Source of the DNA: a bacterium
GTDB lineage: Bacteria; Krumholzibacteriota; Krumholzibacteriia; LZORAL124-64-63
Length of the DNA stretch: 44,708 nucleotides
Assembly: GCA_020440705.1 (NCBI GenBank)
Contig: JAGRNP010000024.1
Span: forward strand, 1 to 44,708
Direction of reading: 5' to 3'
A program made the position numbers and the translations under genes. The notes beneath the pieces are model-generated. The model had not been told where the DNA came from. It saw only the letters and a list, made by a program, of their open reading frames with translations, and ran no database searches. Shown here piece by piece: positions 8,625 through 16,321 of this stretch (position 1 is the first letter of the stretch; every line of letters starts with the position of its first letter).

Positions 8625-9689
8625 TCAGTTCCCGGTCCCGCCGACCACGTCGGTCAGTTCGGCCACCATGACGTCGATGCCCAGTCGGCGCTGCATCTCG
8701 CCCGCGTCGGTGCGGGCCAGGGCCGGATTCACGTAGTAGCCCGTGCGCACCTTGTAGAGGAACTGGCCACGGTCGTCGCGGGTCTTGTCGATGCGCAGAT
8801 CGGGCAGCTGACCGGCGAAGCGCCGCTGGAATTCCAGGGCCAGGCCCCGGTCGCTGAAGGCGCCGAGCTGCAGCGAGTAGCGCCCGGTGCGGTCGACCGA
8901 TCGGGCGGCGACGGGTTCCGGTTCGTCGGTCGCCCGCCTGGCCGCGTGCTCCTCCTCCTCCAACTGGCGCAGACGGCGGATCTCCAGGAGCGAAAGGCTG
9001 CCCGGGTCGTCGTCGGCCAGGGCATCGGCCAGGGCGGCGGCGGCCCTGTCGTCGCCGGCCGCCATCAGGGCCCGCCAGCGGCCGGCGGCGGTGCGGCGCG
9101 CGTCGTCGGACGTGCCGGCCTTGTCGGCGGCGGCGAAGTAGCGTTCGGCCAGCGACGGATCGTTCTGCTCGAGGGCGATGTCGCCGAGGGAGAAGCGCGC
9201 GAGAACGAACTGGGGATCCCCGGGCCGCACCGAGGCCAGCATTTCGCGGGCCTGCTGGAGCTGGCCGAGCGCGCGCAGCGAGAGGCCGGCGCGCAGGTGC
9301 ACCAGTCCGGGCAGGGCACCGGTGTCGCCGCCGAGGAGCGGGGCCAGGATCTCCAGGGCTTCCCGGTGGCGCCCGCGACCGGCCTCGATTCCCGCCGCTT
9401 CGAGCGCGGCGCGCTGCCGCGTCTCGGCGGGCACGCCGCCGTCGTCGCGCACCGAGGCCAGCAGGGCGAGGGCCGCGTCCGGATCGGCTTCGAGGCGGCT
9501 CCGCCAGAGCAGGTCCTCGCCGGGGCGGGCTCCCTCGCCCGCCGCGTCCAGGGCGCTGCGGGCCTCGTCGTAGCGGCCGGCCTCGAAGAGACCGGCGACT
9601 GTCGTCAGGGCGGCCAGGGTGGGCAGGGCCGCACCGAGGGCGGCGGCGAGGGCCAGGACGATCAGCGGGACGGCGTTCCGCGGTCTCAT
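8625..9689 (-). CDS. Exported TPR-repeat protein with C-terminal SPOR domain
   Basis: The 354-residue product starts with a signal-type segment (MRPRNAVPLIVLALAAALGA). About 200 residues of TPR-like helical pairs follow, for example FEAGRYDEARSALD. A SPOR domain closes it (about 270-345: RYSLQLGAFSDRGLALEFQ through FLYKVRTGYY). SPOR domains bind denuded septal peptidoglycan, and TPR repeats hold partner proteins, so a periplasmic envelope or division role is inferred. ATG 9689 is chosen because GGGAGG lies just upstream inside the end of lapB and the signal segment begins there. A longer frame would start inside lapB. It follows lapB by two bases and precedes mutS by four. No named orthologue recognised. 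Confidence 0.8.
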   Translation of the reverse strand: MRPRNAVPLIVLALAAALGAALPTLAALTTVAGLFEAGRYDEARSALDAAGEGARPGEDLLWRSRLEADPDAALALLASVRDDGGVPAETRQRAALEAAGIEAGRGRHREALEILAPLLGGDTGALPGLVHLRAGLSLRALGQLQQAREMLASVRPGDPQFVLARFSLGDIALEQNDPSLAERYFAAADKAGTSDDARRTAAGRWRALMAAGDDRAAAALADALADDDPGSLSLLEIRRLRQLEEEEHAARRATDEPEPVAARSVDRTGRYSLQLGAFSDRGLALEFQRRFAGQLPDLRIDKTRDDRGQFLYKVRTGYYVNPALARTDAGEMQRRLGIDVMVAELTDVVGGTGN

Positions 9690-9691
9690 CG

Positions 9692-10885
9692 CTATCCTCC
9701 CGACCGGGGCACGGCGACGTCGGCCGCCCGGTGCTGGTAGGAGTCGAAGGCGCCGCACTTCGGGCAGTGCCAACGCACGTGCTCGTCGCGGCGGTCGCAC
9801 CGGTCGCAGACCCAGGCGTTGGCCGCCGCCGGAGCGGCGAGCATGCGCCACACGCGGGCGACGTCGGCTTCACCCACCTCCCCCATGAGCATCTTGAGGT
9901 ACGGGGCCGCGGCGTCGGGCGTGAAGCTGGGGCGTCCCTTCTTGCTGGCCAGCAGACGCAGGGCCTTCTCGCGCTGGTCGAGCTTCTCGTAGAGCATGGC
10001 CAGGTCGACCCACAGGCTGGCCGGGGCGTCCTCGGCCTGGCAGGCCCGCTCGAGGATCGGGATCGTCCGCGCGTACTGCCCCGAGCGCAGCAGGACCTCT
10101 TCCAGCAGGGGCAGGAAGACCCCGAGTTCGGTGGGGTTGTGCAGCAGCTGCTCGGAGGCCACGGTGACCGCTCCGGCCGCGTCGTTGGCCACGGCGGCCA
10201 GCACCGCCTGCACCAGGGCCGAGCGGGACTCGGAGCCGTCGAGCCCCTTGACGTCCCGCAGCCGCGCCTTCGCTTCGCCCGCCTCGCCGGCGAGGGCGTG
10301 GCGCAGGGCCCGGTCGAGCTGGTAGCTGGCGTAGGCGCGACGGAACCCCTCGCGGTCGCGCTCCGGCACGTGCCGTGGGGCGTGCTTGAGGGTGCGGGCG
10401 GCCTCGGGCAGGTTGCCCTGGCCGTGCCGCTGGGCGAAGCGGGTGCGCCAGTAGCGCGAGCGCCCGGTGGCGCTGCGCAGCAGGGTGTCGAGCACCTCGC
10501 CGGACTCGTCCCAGCGCTTGAGGGCGTTGAGGTCCTCGGCCAGGGAAAGCCCGGCGGAGACCTTCACCTCATGGTCGAGATTGGGCCGCACGGTCAGGCC
10601 GCGGTGCAGCACCGCCGCCCGTTCCGCGTCGCCCCGGCGCCGCAGCAGGTTGCCCAGGTAGAGGTAGGGTTCCACGGCGTGGGGATCGTCGTGGACGACC
10701 CGGTGCAGCAGCTTGGCCGCTTCGTCGAGCTCGCCCTCGATCCACAGTTCGAGGGCCTGCAGGTAGGAGTCGCGGCCGGGCGGCGCCGTGCGGTCCTGCC
10801 AGTTGCGCCACAGCACCCAGCCCGCCGCCCCGACGACGGCGGCGGCCACGAGCCAGGGCACGGCGGTCGCGAGGAAGGCGCTCAC
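9692..10885 (-). CDS. lapB: LapB/YciM-like membrane-anchored TPR protein with rubredoxin-type zinc ribbon
   Basis: In proteobacteria LapB links FtsH protease to LpxC turnover and so tunes lipopolysaccharide synthesis. This 397-residue product has the same plan. One N-terminal membrane helix (about 4-25) is followed by cytoplasmic TPR repeats (about 40-345, e.g. PYLYLGNLLRRRGDAERAAV). A C-terminal zinc ribbon has Cys360, Cys363, Cys374 and Cys377 in WVCDRCD...WHCPKCGAFDSY. The GTG start overlaps the lapA stop (GTGA), the conserved lapA-lapB arrangement. Assignment rests on architecture plus neighbour. Whether it controls LpxC here is inference, since no lipid A gene is in view. Confidence 0.85.
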   Translation of the reverse strand: MSAFLATAVPWLVAAAVVGAAGWVLWRNWQDRTAPPGRDSYLQALELWIEGELDEAAKLLHRVVHDDPHAVEPYLYLGNLLRRRGDAERAAVLHRGLTVRPNLDHEVKVSAGLSLAEDLNALKRWDESGEVLDTLLRSATGRSRYWRTRFAQRHGQGNLPEAARTLKHAPRHVPERDREGFRRAYASYQLDRALRHALAGEAGEAKARLRDVKGLDGSESRSALVQAVLAAVANDAAGAVTVASEQLLHNPTELGVFLPLLEEVLLRSGQYARTIPILERACQAEDAPASLWVDLAMLYEKLDQREKALRLLASKKGRPSFTPDAAAPYLKMLMGEVGEADVARVWRMLAAPAAANAWVCDRCDRRDEHVRWHCPKCGAFDSYQHRAADVAVPRSGG

Positions 10886-11211
10886 TGCGGCGTACCCTCC
10901 GTCTCCGCGCTCCTGGGCTGGTCGGGCCGCAGGGGCAGGGTGCGCAGGTCGGCGATCTCGCGGTCCTTGGCCCCGCCGTCGCGCTTCAGGCGGGCGATCT
11001 CGCGGTGGAAGCGGAACTCCCGCAGGGCGGCCAGCACGAAGCTGGTGGCGAAGCCGAGCAGGAAGCTCGTCACCACGACCCAGTAGATGGAGATGCCCAG
11101 GAAGGACTTCCCGAACAGGTTGATGTCGACCGACTGGCCGCTGTTGGTGACGAAGAAGTAGACCAGCGCGAACAGGAGGATCAGGAAGACGAAGCCTCTA
11201 AACAGCCACAC
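10882..11211 (-). CDS. lapA: LapA-domain inner-membrane protein
   Basis: A 109-residue protein of the LapA (DUF1049) family. It has two membrane helices (about 3-21 and 41-64) around a short loop with VDINLFGKSF, then a charged helical cytoplasmic tail (FRFHREIARLKRD). LapA works with LapB on envelope biogenesis. The start is GTG 11211, preceded by AGAGGT eight bases upstream; the gene begins 46 bases after the miaB stop. The stop overlaps the lapB GTG. Small size, two helices and adjacency to lapB make the call secure at family level. Confidence 0.85.
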   Translation of the reverse strand: MWLFRGFVFLILLFALVYFFVTNSGQSVDINLFGKSFLGISIYWVVVTSFLLGFATSFVLAALREFRFHREIARLKRDGGAKDREIADLRTLPLRPDQPRSAETEGTPQ

Positions 11212-11257
11212 GAGCGGACCTCTTTCGTCGCCGGCCCAGGCCGGCCGGGTGCAGGTG

Positions 11258-12673
11258 TCAGTCCCGGGCCTCGCCCAGGAAGGTCGTGTTCTTCCAGCCG
11301 GTGATGCGCACCGGCACCGTCTGCCCCACCTCGTAGGCGCCGCCGTGCAGGATCACCTTGCGGTTGTTCCCGGTGCGCAGCCGCCACGAGGGGCCGTCGC
11401 CGGCCGCCTCCTGATGGCGGGCCGGACCTTCGACGACCGCGTCCCACGCGCTGCCGACGCAGCCGTCGGCGATGCCGCGCCAGACCTCTTCCTGGACGGC
11501 CAGCAGGGCCGCCAGACGCCGCTTCTTCTCCTCGGCGCCGACGTCGTCGTCCAGCTTGGCCGCCGGAACCCCCGGTCGCACCGAGTACTTGAAGCAGAAG
11601 GCCTGATCGTAGCGGACCTTTCGGGCCATCTCAAGCGTTGCCTCGAACTCGGCCGCGGTTTCTCCCGGGAAGCCCACGATGAAGTCCGTGGAGAACGTCA
11701 CGTCGGGGATGACGTTCCGGGCGTAGGCCACCATCGCGAGGTATTCGTCCGCCGTGTAGAGGCGCTTCATGCGGCGCAGCACCCGGTCGGCCCCCGCCTG
11801 CACCGGCACGTGCAGCCAGGGGCACACCTTGTCCAGGCGCCCGATGGCGTCCATGGTGTGCCGGTGCATGTCCCGCGGGTGCCCGGTCAGGAAGCGGATC
11901 CGCTCGAGACCGCTGATCTCGACCACTTTCTCAAGCAGGGCCGCGAAATCAAGACCTCCCTGCCAGTTGTAGGCCGTCACATTCTGGCCGAGCAGGGTCA
12001 CCTCGGTGCCGCCGCCGGCCACGATGTCGGTGATCTCGGCCAGGATCGCGTCCGGGGACTTCTCGCTCTGGGGGCCCCGGGTGGCCGGCACGATGCAGTA
12101 GGTGCACTTGTAGTCGCAGCCCTTGTGGATGGTGACCAGGTGCGAGTTGTTGGTCGGGTAGAGGCTCGGGGGCGCCACGTAGTGGGCGTCGCTGCGGTGG
12201 CCGGTGACCGTCCGGGAAAGCCCGGCCGGTGCGGCGTCGCCCCGGTCGCCGGTCAGGTCGCCGAGCAGGCCCGGCAGGGTGTCGTAGTTGTCGACCCCCA
12301 CCACGAGATCGACCTTGCGCGGCCCCTTGCGCAGCTCGGGCCCGAGGCGCTCGGCCATGCAGCCGCAGATGCCGATGATCGGTTCGGGGAGGTCGGCCCT
12401 GGTCCGGCGGTGACGCAGCTCCCCCACCCGCGAGATGATCTTGTGCTCGGCCAGTTCGCGCACGCTGCAGGTGTTCAGCAGGATGACGTCGGCCTGCAGG
12501 TCGTGTTCGACCAGGGTGTAGCCGGCGCGCCGCAGCAGCCCGTCGATGGCCTGGGAGTCGTAGACGTTCATCTGGCAGCCGTAGGTCTCGATGTACACCG
12601 CGGCGTTGCGGCCGCCGGCGGGGACATCGGCCGCGGTCGTGAAGTCGGGCAGGTTGCCCTGGAACGTGGCCAT
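11258..12673 (-). CDS. miaB: tRNA-2-methylthio-N6-dimethylallyladenosine synthase MiaB
   Basis: A radical-SAM methylthiotransferase converting i6A37 (made by MiaA) to ms2i6A37. The 471-residue product has the N-terminal MTTase domain with its three cluster cysteines (TYGCQMN, NTCSVRE, CGCMAE). The radical-SAM CxxxCxxC is CDYKCTYC, followed by IVPATRGPQ. A C-terminal TRAM domain includes LRTGNNRKVILHGG. Motifs such as LLGQNVTAYNW and FPGETAAEFE fit the MiaB rather than the MtaB branch. ATG 12673 overlaps the mtaB stop (ATGA), so the two paralogous enzymes are translationally coupled. Confidence 0.95.
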   Translation of the reverse strand: MATFQGNLPDFTTAADVPAGGRNAAVYIETYGCQMNVYDSQAIDGLLRRAGYTLVEHDLQADVILLNTCSVRELAEHKIISRVGELRHRRTRADLPEPIIGICGCMAERLGPELRKGPRKVDLVVGVDNYDTLPGLLGDLTGDRGDAAPAGLSRTVTGHRSDAHYVAPPSLYPTNNSHLVTIHKGCDYKCTYCIVPATRGPQSEKSPDAILAEITDIVAGGGTEVTLLGQNVTAYNWQGGLDFAALLEKVVEISGLERIRFLTGHPRDMHRHTMDAIGRLDKVCPWLHVPVQAGADRVLRRMKRLYTADEYLAMVAYARNVIPDVTFSTDFIVGFPGETAAEFEATLEMARKVRYDQAFCFKYSVRPGVPAAKLDDDVGAEEKKRRLAALLAVQEEVWRGIADGCVGSAWDAVVEGPARHQEAAGDGPSWRLRTGNNRKVILHGGAYEVGQTVPVRITGWKNTTFLGEARD

Positions 12674-14076
12674 CAGCCCACCTCCGGCAGGCGCATCGGG
12701 GGGTTCAGCTCGTCGACCACCTCGGCGTGCAGGTGGCCGTTCCGGTAGTCGGTGGCGCGCACCGCGACCAGGGCGCCGGGGCGGCGGCCGTCGTCGGGCA
12801 CGCGAACGGTGACGTAGTTGTCGGTGGTGGCGTCGCGCCAGCCGGGCACGGCGGATTCGGCCTCGACGACCGCTTCGCGCACGGTGCCCACCAGGGCGCG
12901 CGCGAACTCCTCCTGCTTGGCGTCCGCCAGGCGGCGCAGGATCTCGCTGCGGGCGGCGATGGTCTCGGGGTGCACCTGGTCCGGCATGTCGGCGGCGGCG
13001 GTGCCGGGCCGCGGCGAGAAGCGGAACACGTGCAGGTAGCTGAAGGGCAGTTCGGCGATCATGCGCCGCGTCTCCTCGAACTCGGCGTCGGTCTCGCCCG
13101 GGAAACCGACGATGATGTCGGCGCCCAGGCCGAAGTGCGGCTGGACCGCCGCCGCCGCGCGGATGGCCTCCCACGCCCGGTCCCCGCGGTAGGGCCGCTT
13201 CATGCGCTTGAGGACGCCGCTGCTGCCGCTCTGCAGGCTGATGTGCAGGTGGGGCCGCATGCGGGGGTTGTCGCGGTAGAAGTCGAGCAGCCGGGGCGTC
13301 ACCTCGTTGGGGTGGATGCTGCTCAGGCGGATGCGCAGGTCGGGCAGCTCGGCCAGGCAGCGGTCGAGCAGGTCGGGCAGCAGCAGACGCGCGTCCGTGT
13401 CGCGGCCGTAGCCGCCGAGGTGGATCCCGGCCAGGATGGTCTCGGGGTAGCCCTTGTCCACGAGCACGCGCAACTGGGCCAGCACATCGTCGACGCTGCG
13501 GCTGCGGCCGGGCCCGCGGGCCCGCCAGATCAGGCAGTAGGTGCAGCGCAGGTTGCAGCCGTCCTGGATCTTGACGAAGGCCCGGCTGCGGCCGGAGAAC
13601 TCGTCGATCAGGGGCGAGTCGAAGACCGGATCGGCGGCGAACTCCTCCACCTTCAGGGTCGGCACGTCGTCGCCCAGCACCTCGGGCAGCCACATCTGCA
13701 CGTCGTCCTTGGCCGTGTTGCCCACGACGCCGTCGATCTCGGGGATCGCCGTCAGGGCCTCGGGCTGGGTCTGGGCGTAGCAGCCCACGACCACGACCTT
13801 GCTGGCCGGGAAGCGCCGCTTCACCTGGCGGGCCAGGCGCCGGCACTCCTGGTCGGCCTTGGCCGTCACCGTGCAGCTGTTCAGGACGTAGAGCTGGGCC
13901 GGGCTGTGCCAGTCGACGATCTCGATGTCGTACAGGCCCGCCATGGTCTTCTTCAGCCCCTCGGTGTCGTACTGGTTGAGCCGGCAGCCGAGGGTCCAGA
14001 AGGCGGCGCGCAGGGGCACGCCGCCGGTGCCGGCGGCGGGCGCGCTGGTCAGGGGTTGCAGTTCGTGCAGTTCCAT
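12673..14076 (-). CDS. mtaB: tRNA (t6A37) methylthiotransferase MtaB-like
   Basis: A second radical-SAM methylthiotransferase, 467 residues. Its motifs are LGCRLNQYDTEG, NSCTVTAKAD and VVGCYAQTQPE, the radical-SAM motif CNLRCTYCL, and a C-terminal TRAM-like segment. LGCRLNQ and VVGCYAQ place it in the MtaB (YqeV) group, which thiolates t6A37 to ms2t6A37 in tRNAs reading ANN codons. It overlaps miaB by four bases. Upstream is rpsA, but a strong terminator at 14111-14149 separates them and I see no promoter in the remaining 35 bases. Expression may depend on read-through. MtaB versus MiaB rests on motif resemblance. Confidence 0.9.
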   Translation of the reverse strand: MELHELQPLTSAPAAGTGGVPLRAAFWTLGCRLNQYDTEGLKKTMAGLYDIEIVDWHSPAQLYVLNSCTVTAKADQECRRLARQVKRRFPASKVVVVGCYAQTQPEALTAIPEIDGVVGNTAKDDVQMWLPEVLGDDVPTLKVEEFAADPVFDSPLIDEFSGRSRAFVKIQDGCNLRCTYCLIWRARGPGRSRSVDDVLAQLRVLVDKGYPETILAGIHLGGYGRDTDARLLLPDLLDRCLAELPDLRIRLSSIHPNEVTPRLLDFYRDNPRMRPHLHISLQSGSSGVLKRMKRPYRGDRAWEAIRAAAAVQPHFGLGADIIVGFPGETDAEFEETRRMIAELPFSYLHVFRFSPRPGTAAADMPDQVHPETIAARSEILRRLADAKQEEFARALVGTVREAVVEAESAVPGWRDATTDNYVTVRVPDDGRRPGALVAVRATDYRNGHLHAEVVDELNPPMRLPEVG

Positions 14077-14110
14077 GGCTTCCTCGCACTCGGGCCGCGG
14101 GCGACCGGGA

Positions 14111-14149
14111 CCAAAAGCAGAGGGACGGAGGTGTGACCCCCGCCCCTCT
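14111..14149 (-). terminator. Rho-independent terminator of rpsA
   Basis: On the minus strand a 13-bp stem (arms 14149-14137 and 14131-14119, with two G-U pairs) closes a TCACA loop. It is followed by GCTTTT. This is the clearest intrinsic terminator in the window and isolates rpsA from mtaB. Confidence 0.8.
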
Positions 14150-14176
14150 CACAGGCGGACCGAACGGATGTCCGTC

Positions 14177-14196
14177 CGGCGGTCCGGGGACCGCCG
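14177..14196 (-). terminator. Hairpin just after the rpsA stop
   Basis: CGGCGGTCC (14177-14185) and its complement (14188-14196) form a 9-bp stem around a two-base centre. It starts ten bases beyond the rpsA stop codon. No T-tract follows, so it may protect the mRNA 3' end or act with the stronger terminator downstream. Confidence 0.45.
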
Positions 14197-14205
14197 ACCG
14201 GATGT

Positions 14206-16185
14206 CTACTCGTCGTCCTCGTCGGGGTTGGCCGAACCCATGGAGGCGGCCTCTTCGGCCATGATCTCCGCGGCTTCGTCCTTGCCCATGCCCTCGTCGC
14301 CCGTCTCGCCGGCGGCCGCGGCGGCCTCGTCGGCGGCGACCACGTCCTCCAGGCGCGGATGGGCGCTGATGAACTCCGCGGTGTGGGCCTCGTCGAAGTC
14401 CTTCAGGCGCTCGGCGATGGAGAGCACGATGCGGCGGTTCTCCACGTCCATCTTGATCACCTTCAGGTCGACCTTCTCGCCCTCGCGGAAGTAGTACTGG
14501 GGCTTGTCCAGCTTGGGGATCCCCAGGTGCCCGATGGGCACGAAGCCCTCCAGGTCGTCGCCCATCTCCACGATCACGCCGTGATCGAGCATGCGGCTGA
14601 CGGTGCCCGCGAGGTCGTGGCCCAGCGGGTAGTCCTCGGCCAGGGTCGGCCAGGGGTTGTCCTGCAGCTGCTTGATGCCCAGGCTGATGCGGCGCTTGTT
14701 GGTGTCGATGTCCAGGATCTGGACGGTGACCTCGTCGCCCCGCTTCAGGATCTCCTTGGGGTGCCGCACGCGGCGCGTCCAGCTCATGTCCGAGATGTGC
14801 ACCAGGCCGTCGATGCCCTCCTCGACCTCGACGAAGGCGCCGAAGTCGGTCAGGTTGCGCACGTGGCCCTTGATGGTCGAGCCCACCGGGTAGCGCTCGA
14901 TCAGGGTCAGCCAGGGGTCGCTCTCGCACTGCTTGAGGCCCAGGCTGATCTTCTCGTTCTCCTTGTCGATCTTCAGCACCATCACGTCGACCTCGTCGCC
15001 GATGCTGACGACCTTCGACGGGTGCTTGATGTGGCGCGTCCAGCTCATCTCGGAGATGTGGATCAGGCCCTCGACGCCCTTCTCGAGCTCGACGAACGCG
15101 CCGTAGTTGGTGATCGACACCACGCGGCCGCGGACGATGCTCTCCTCGGGGTACTTGGCCTCGACGTCGTCCCAGGGGTACGACTGCAGCTGCTTCAGGC
15201 CGAGGCTGATGCGCTCACGCTGCTCCTCGAAGTCGAGGACCTTGACCTCGATCTCCTGGCCGATGGTCACGACCTCGCTCGGGTGCGAGACGCGGCCCCA
15301 GCTCAGGTCGGTGATGTGCAGCAGGCCGTCGATGCCGCCGAGGTCGACGAAGGCGCCGAAGTCGGTGATGTTCTTGACCACGCCCATGCGGACCTGGCCC
15401 TTCTCCAGCTCGCCGATGAGCGTGCGCTTCTTCTCCTCGCGCTCCTGCTCCAGCACGATCCGCCGGGAAACGACGACGTTGCGCCGCCGCTTGTTCTTCT
15501 TGATGATCCGGCACTGGATCTCCTCGCCGATCATGTCCTCCAGGTTCGGCACCTGACGCAGGGCCACCTGGCTGCCGGGCAGGAAGGTGTCCACGCCCCA
15601 CAGCTTCACGACCAGACCACCCTTGATGCGACGGTCGACGAGGCCGGTGACGACGTCGCCGTTCTCGTGGGCCAGCTTGATCTTGTCCCACACCTTGAGG
15701 AAGTCGGCGCGCTCCTTCGAGAGCACGACCAGGCCGTCCTGGTTCTCGAGCTTCTCGAGGAAGACGTCGAAGGTGTCGCCCTCGGCGATCTGGGCGGCGC
15801 CGAATTCGTCGAGGTTGATCACACCCTCGCTCTTGAAGCCGATGTTCAGCAGGACCTCGTTCTCGCGGACCTCGATGACGGTGCCCTCGAGGATCTGACC
15901 TTCCTGGATGTCGGTCAGGGTCTCCTCGTACTGGTTGATCAGGGCGAGCATCTCGTCGTGGGACAGGTCGTCGCTCGAACCCGTCTCCTCGAGGTAGTCG
16001 AAGTTGACGATGCTCTCCTCGTCGTACGAGGTGCTCAGCTTCGGCGCGGCCGGCGTGGGCAGCACCTCGGCGGCGGCGTGGCTGTCGTCATCGTCGTCGT
16101 CGCGGTGACGAGGGCCGCGCGAGTCGGAGTACCGACCCGGCCGCTCCCGGTAGGAGTCTTCGGGGGTGGAATGGGGGTTGGACAT
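14206..16185 (-). CDS. rpsA: 30S ribosomal protein S1
   Basis: Binds mRNA on the small subunit and helps start translation. The 659-residue protein has six S1 RNA-binding domains. Repeats three to six are easiest to see ([80 protein letters not shown]), each ending near ISLGLKQ or equivalent. An N-terminal extension of about 75 residues is charged, with an Asp run ([10 protein letters not shown]), and the C-terminus is also acidic. ATG 16185 follows AGGAGG (16195-16200). The open frame upstream to 16269 overlaps the promoter and is rejected. It has its own promoter, leader hairpin and terminator. Confidence 0.97.
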   Translation of the reverse strand: MSNPHSTPEDSYRERPGRYSDSRGPRHRDDDDDDSHAAAEVLPTPAAPKLSTSYDEESIVNFDYLEETGSSDDLSHDEMLALINQYEETLTDIQEGQILEGTVIEVRENEVLLNIGFKSEGVINLDEFGAAQIAEGDTFDVFLEKLENQDGLVVLSKERADFLKVWDKIKLAHENGDVVTGLVDRRIKGGLVVKLWGVDTFLPGSQVALRQVPNLEDMIGEEIQCRIIKKNKRRRNVVVSRRIVLEQEREEKKRTLIGELEKGQVRMGVVKNITDFGAFVDLGGIDGLLHITDLSWGRVSHPSEVVTIGQEIEVKVLDFEEQRERISLGLKQLQSYPWDDVEAKYPEESIVRGRVVSITNYGAFVELEKGVEGLIHISEMSWTRHIKHPSKVVSIGDEVDVMVLKIDKENEKISLGLKQCESDPWLTLIERYPVGSTIKGHVRNLTDFGAFVEVEEGIDGLVHISDMSWTRRVRHPKEILKRGDEVTVQILDIDTNKRRISLGIKQLQDNPWPTLAEDYPLGHDLAGTVSRMLDHGVIVEMGDDLEGFVPIGHLGIPKLDKPQYYFREGEKVDLKVIKMDVENRRIVLSIAERLKDFDEAHTAEFISAHPRLEDVVAADEAAAAAGETGDEGMGKDEAAEIMAEEAASMGSANPDEDDE

Positions 16186-16217
16186 GAAAGGTTGCCTCCT
16201 AGTGACATGTGAATGCA

Positions 16218-16235
16218 CCGGACCCGGTGGTCCGG
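16218..16235 (-). promoter_or_regulatory. Leader hairpin of rpsA
   Basis: CCGGACC (16218-16224) and GGTCCGG (16229-16235) form a 7-bp stem with a four-base loop in the 5' leader, about 20 bases before the ribosome site. S1 represses its own translation through leader structure in enterobacteria; a similar role here is inference. Confidence 0.45.
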
Positions 16236-16245
16236 CAAGCTGCCC

Positions 16246-16274
16246 AATATAGCGGGTCCGGGGCGCCATGGCAA
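16246..16274 (-). promoter_or_regulatory. Promoter of rpsA
   Basis: Minus strand: TTGCCA (16274-16269), 17 bases, TATATT (16251-16246). Predicted start near 16239, giving a leader of about 54 bases. It separates rpsA from the cmk/plsC gene ending at 16322. Confidence 0.75.
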
Positions 16275-16321
16275 GGATCGCGCGCCCTCAGAAGCGGTGT
16301 TTCCCGCCTGTTTGCAGGGAA

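Noticed and set aside
2921-8671. A 1916-codon open frame on the plus strand
   Set aside because: It is antisense to mutL, the GAF protein and mutS. Its product is low-complexity (Gly/Ala/Arg/Val) with no family motif, a product of high-GC codon bias.
11258-14929. A 1223-codon continuous minus-strand frame
   Set aside because: Only its last 471 codons are real (miaB). The rest is an out-of-frame reading of mtaB and rpsA.
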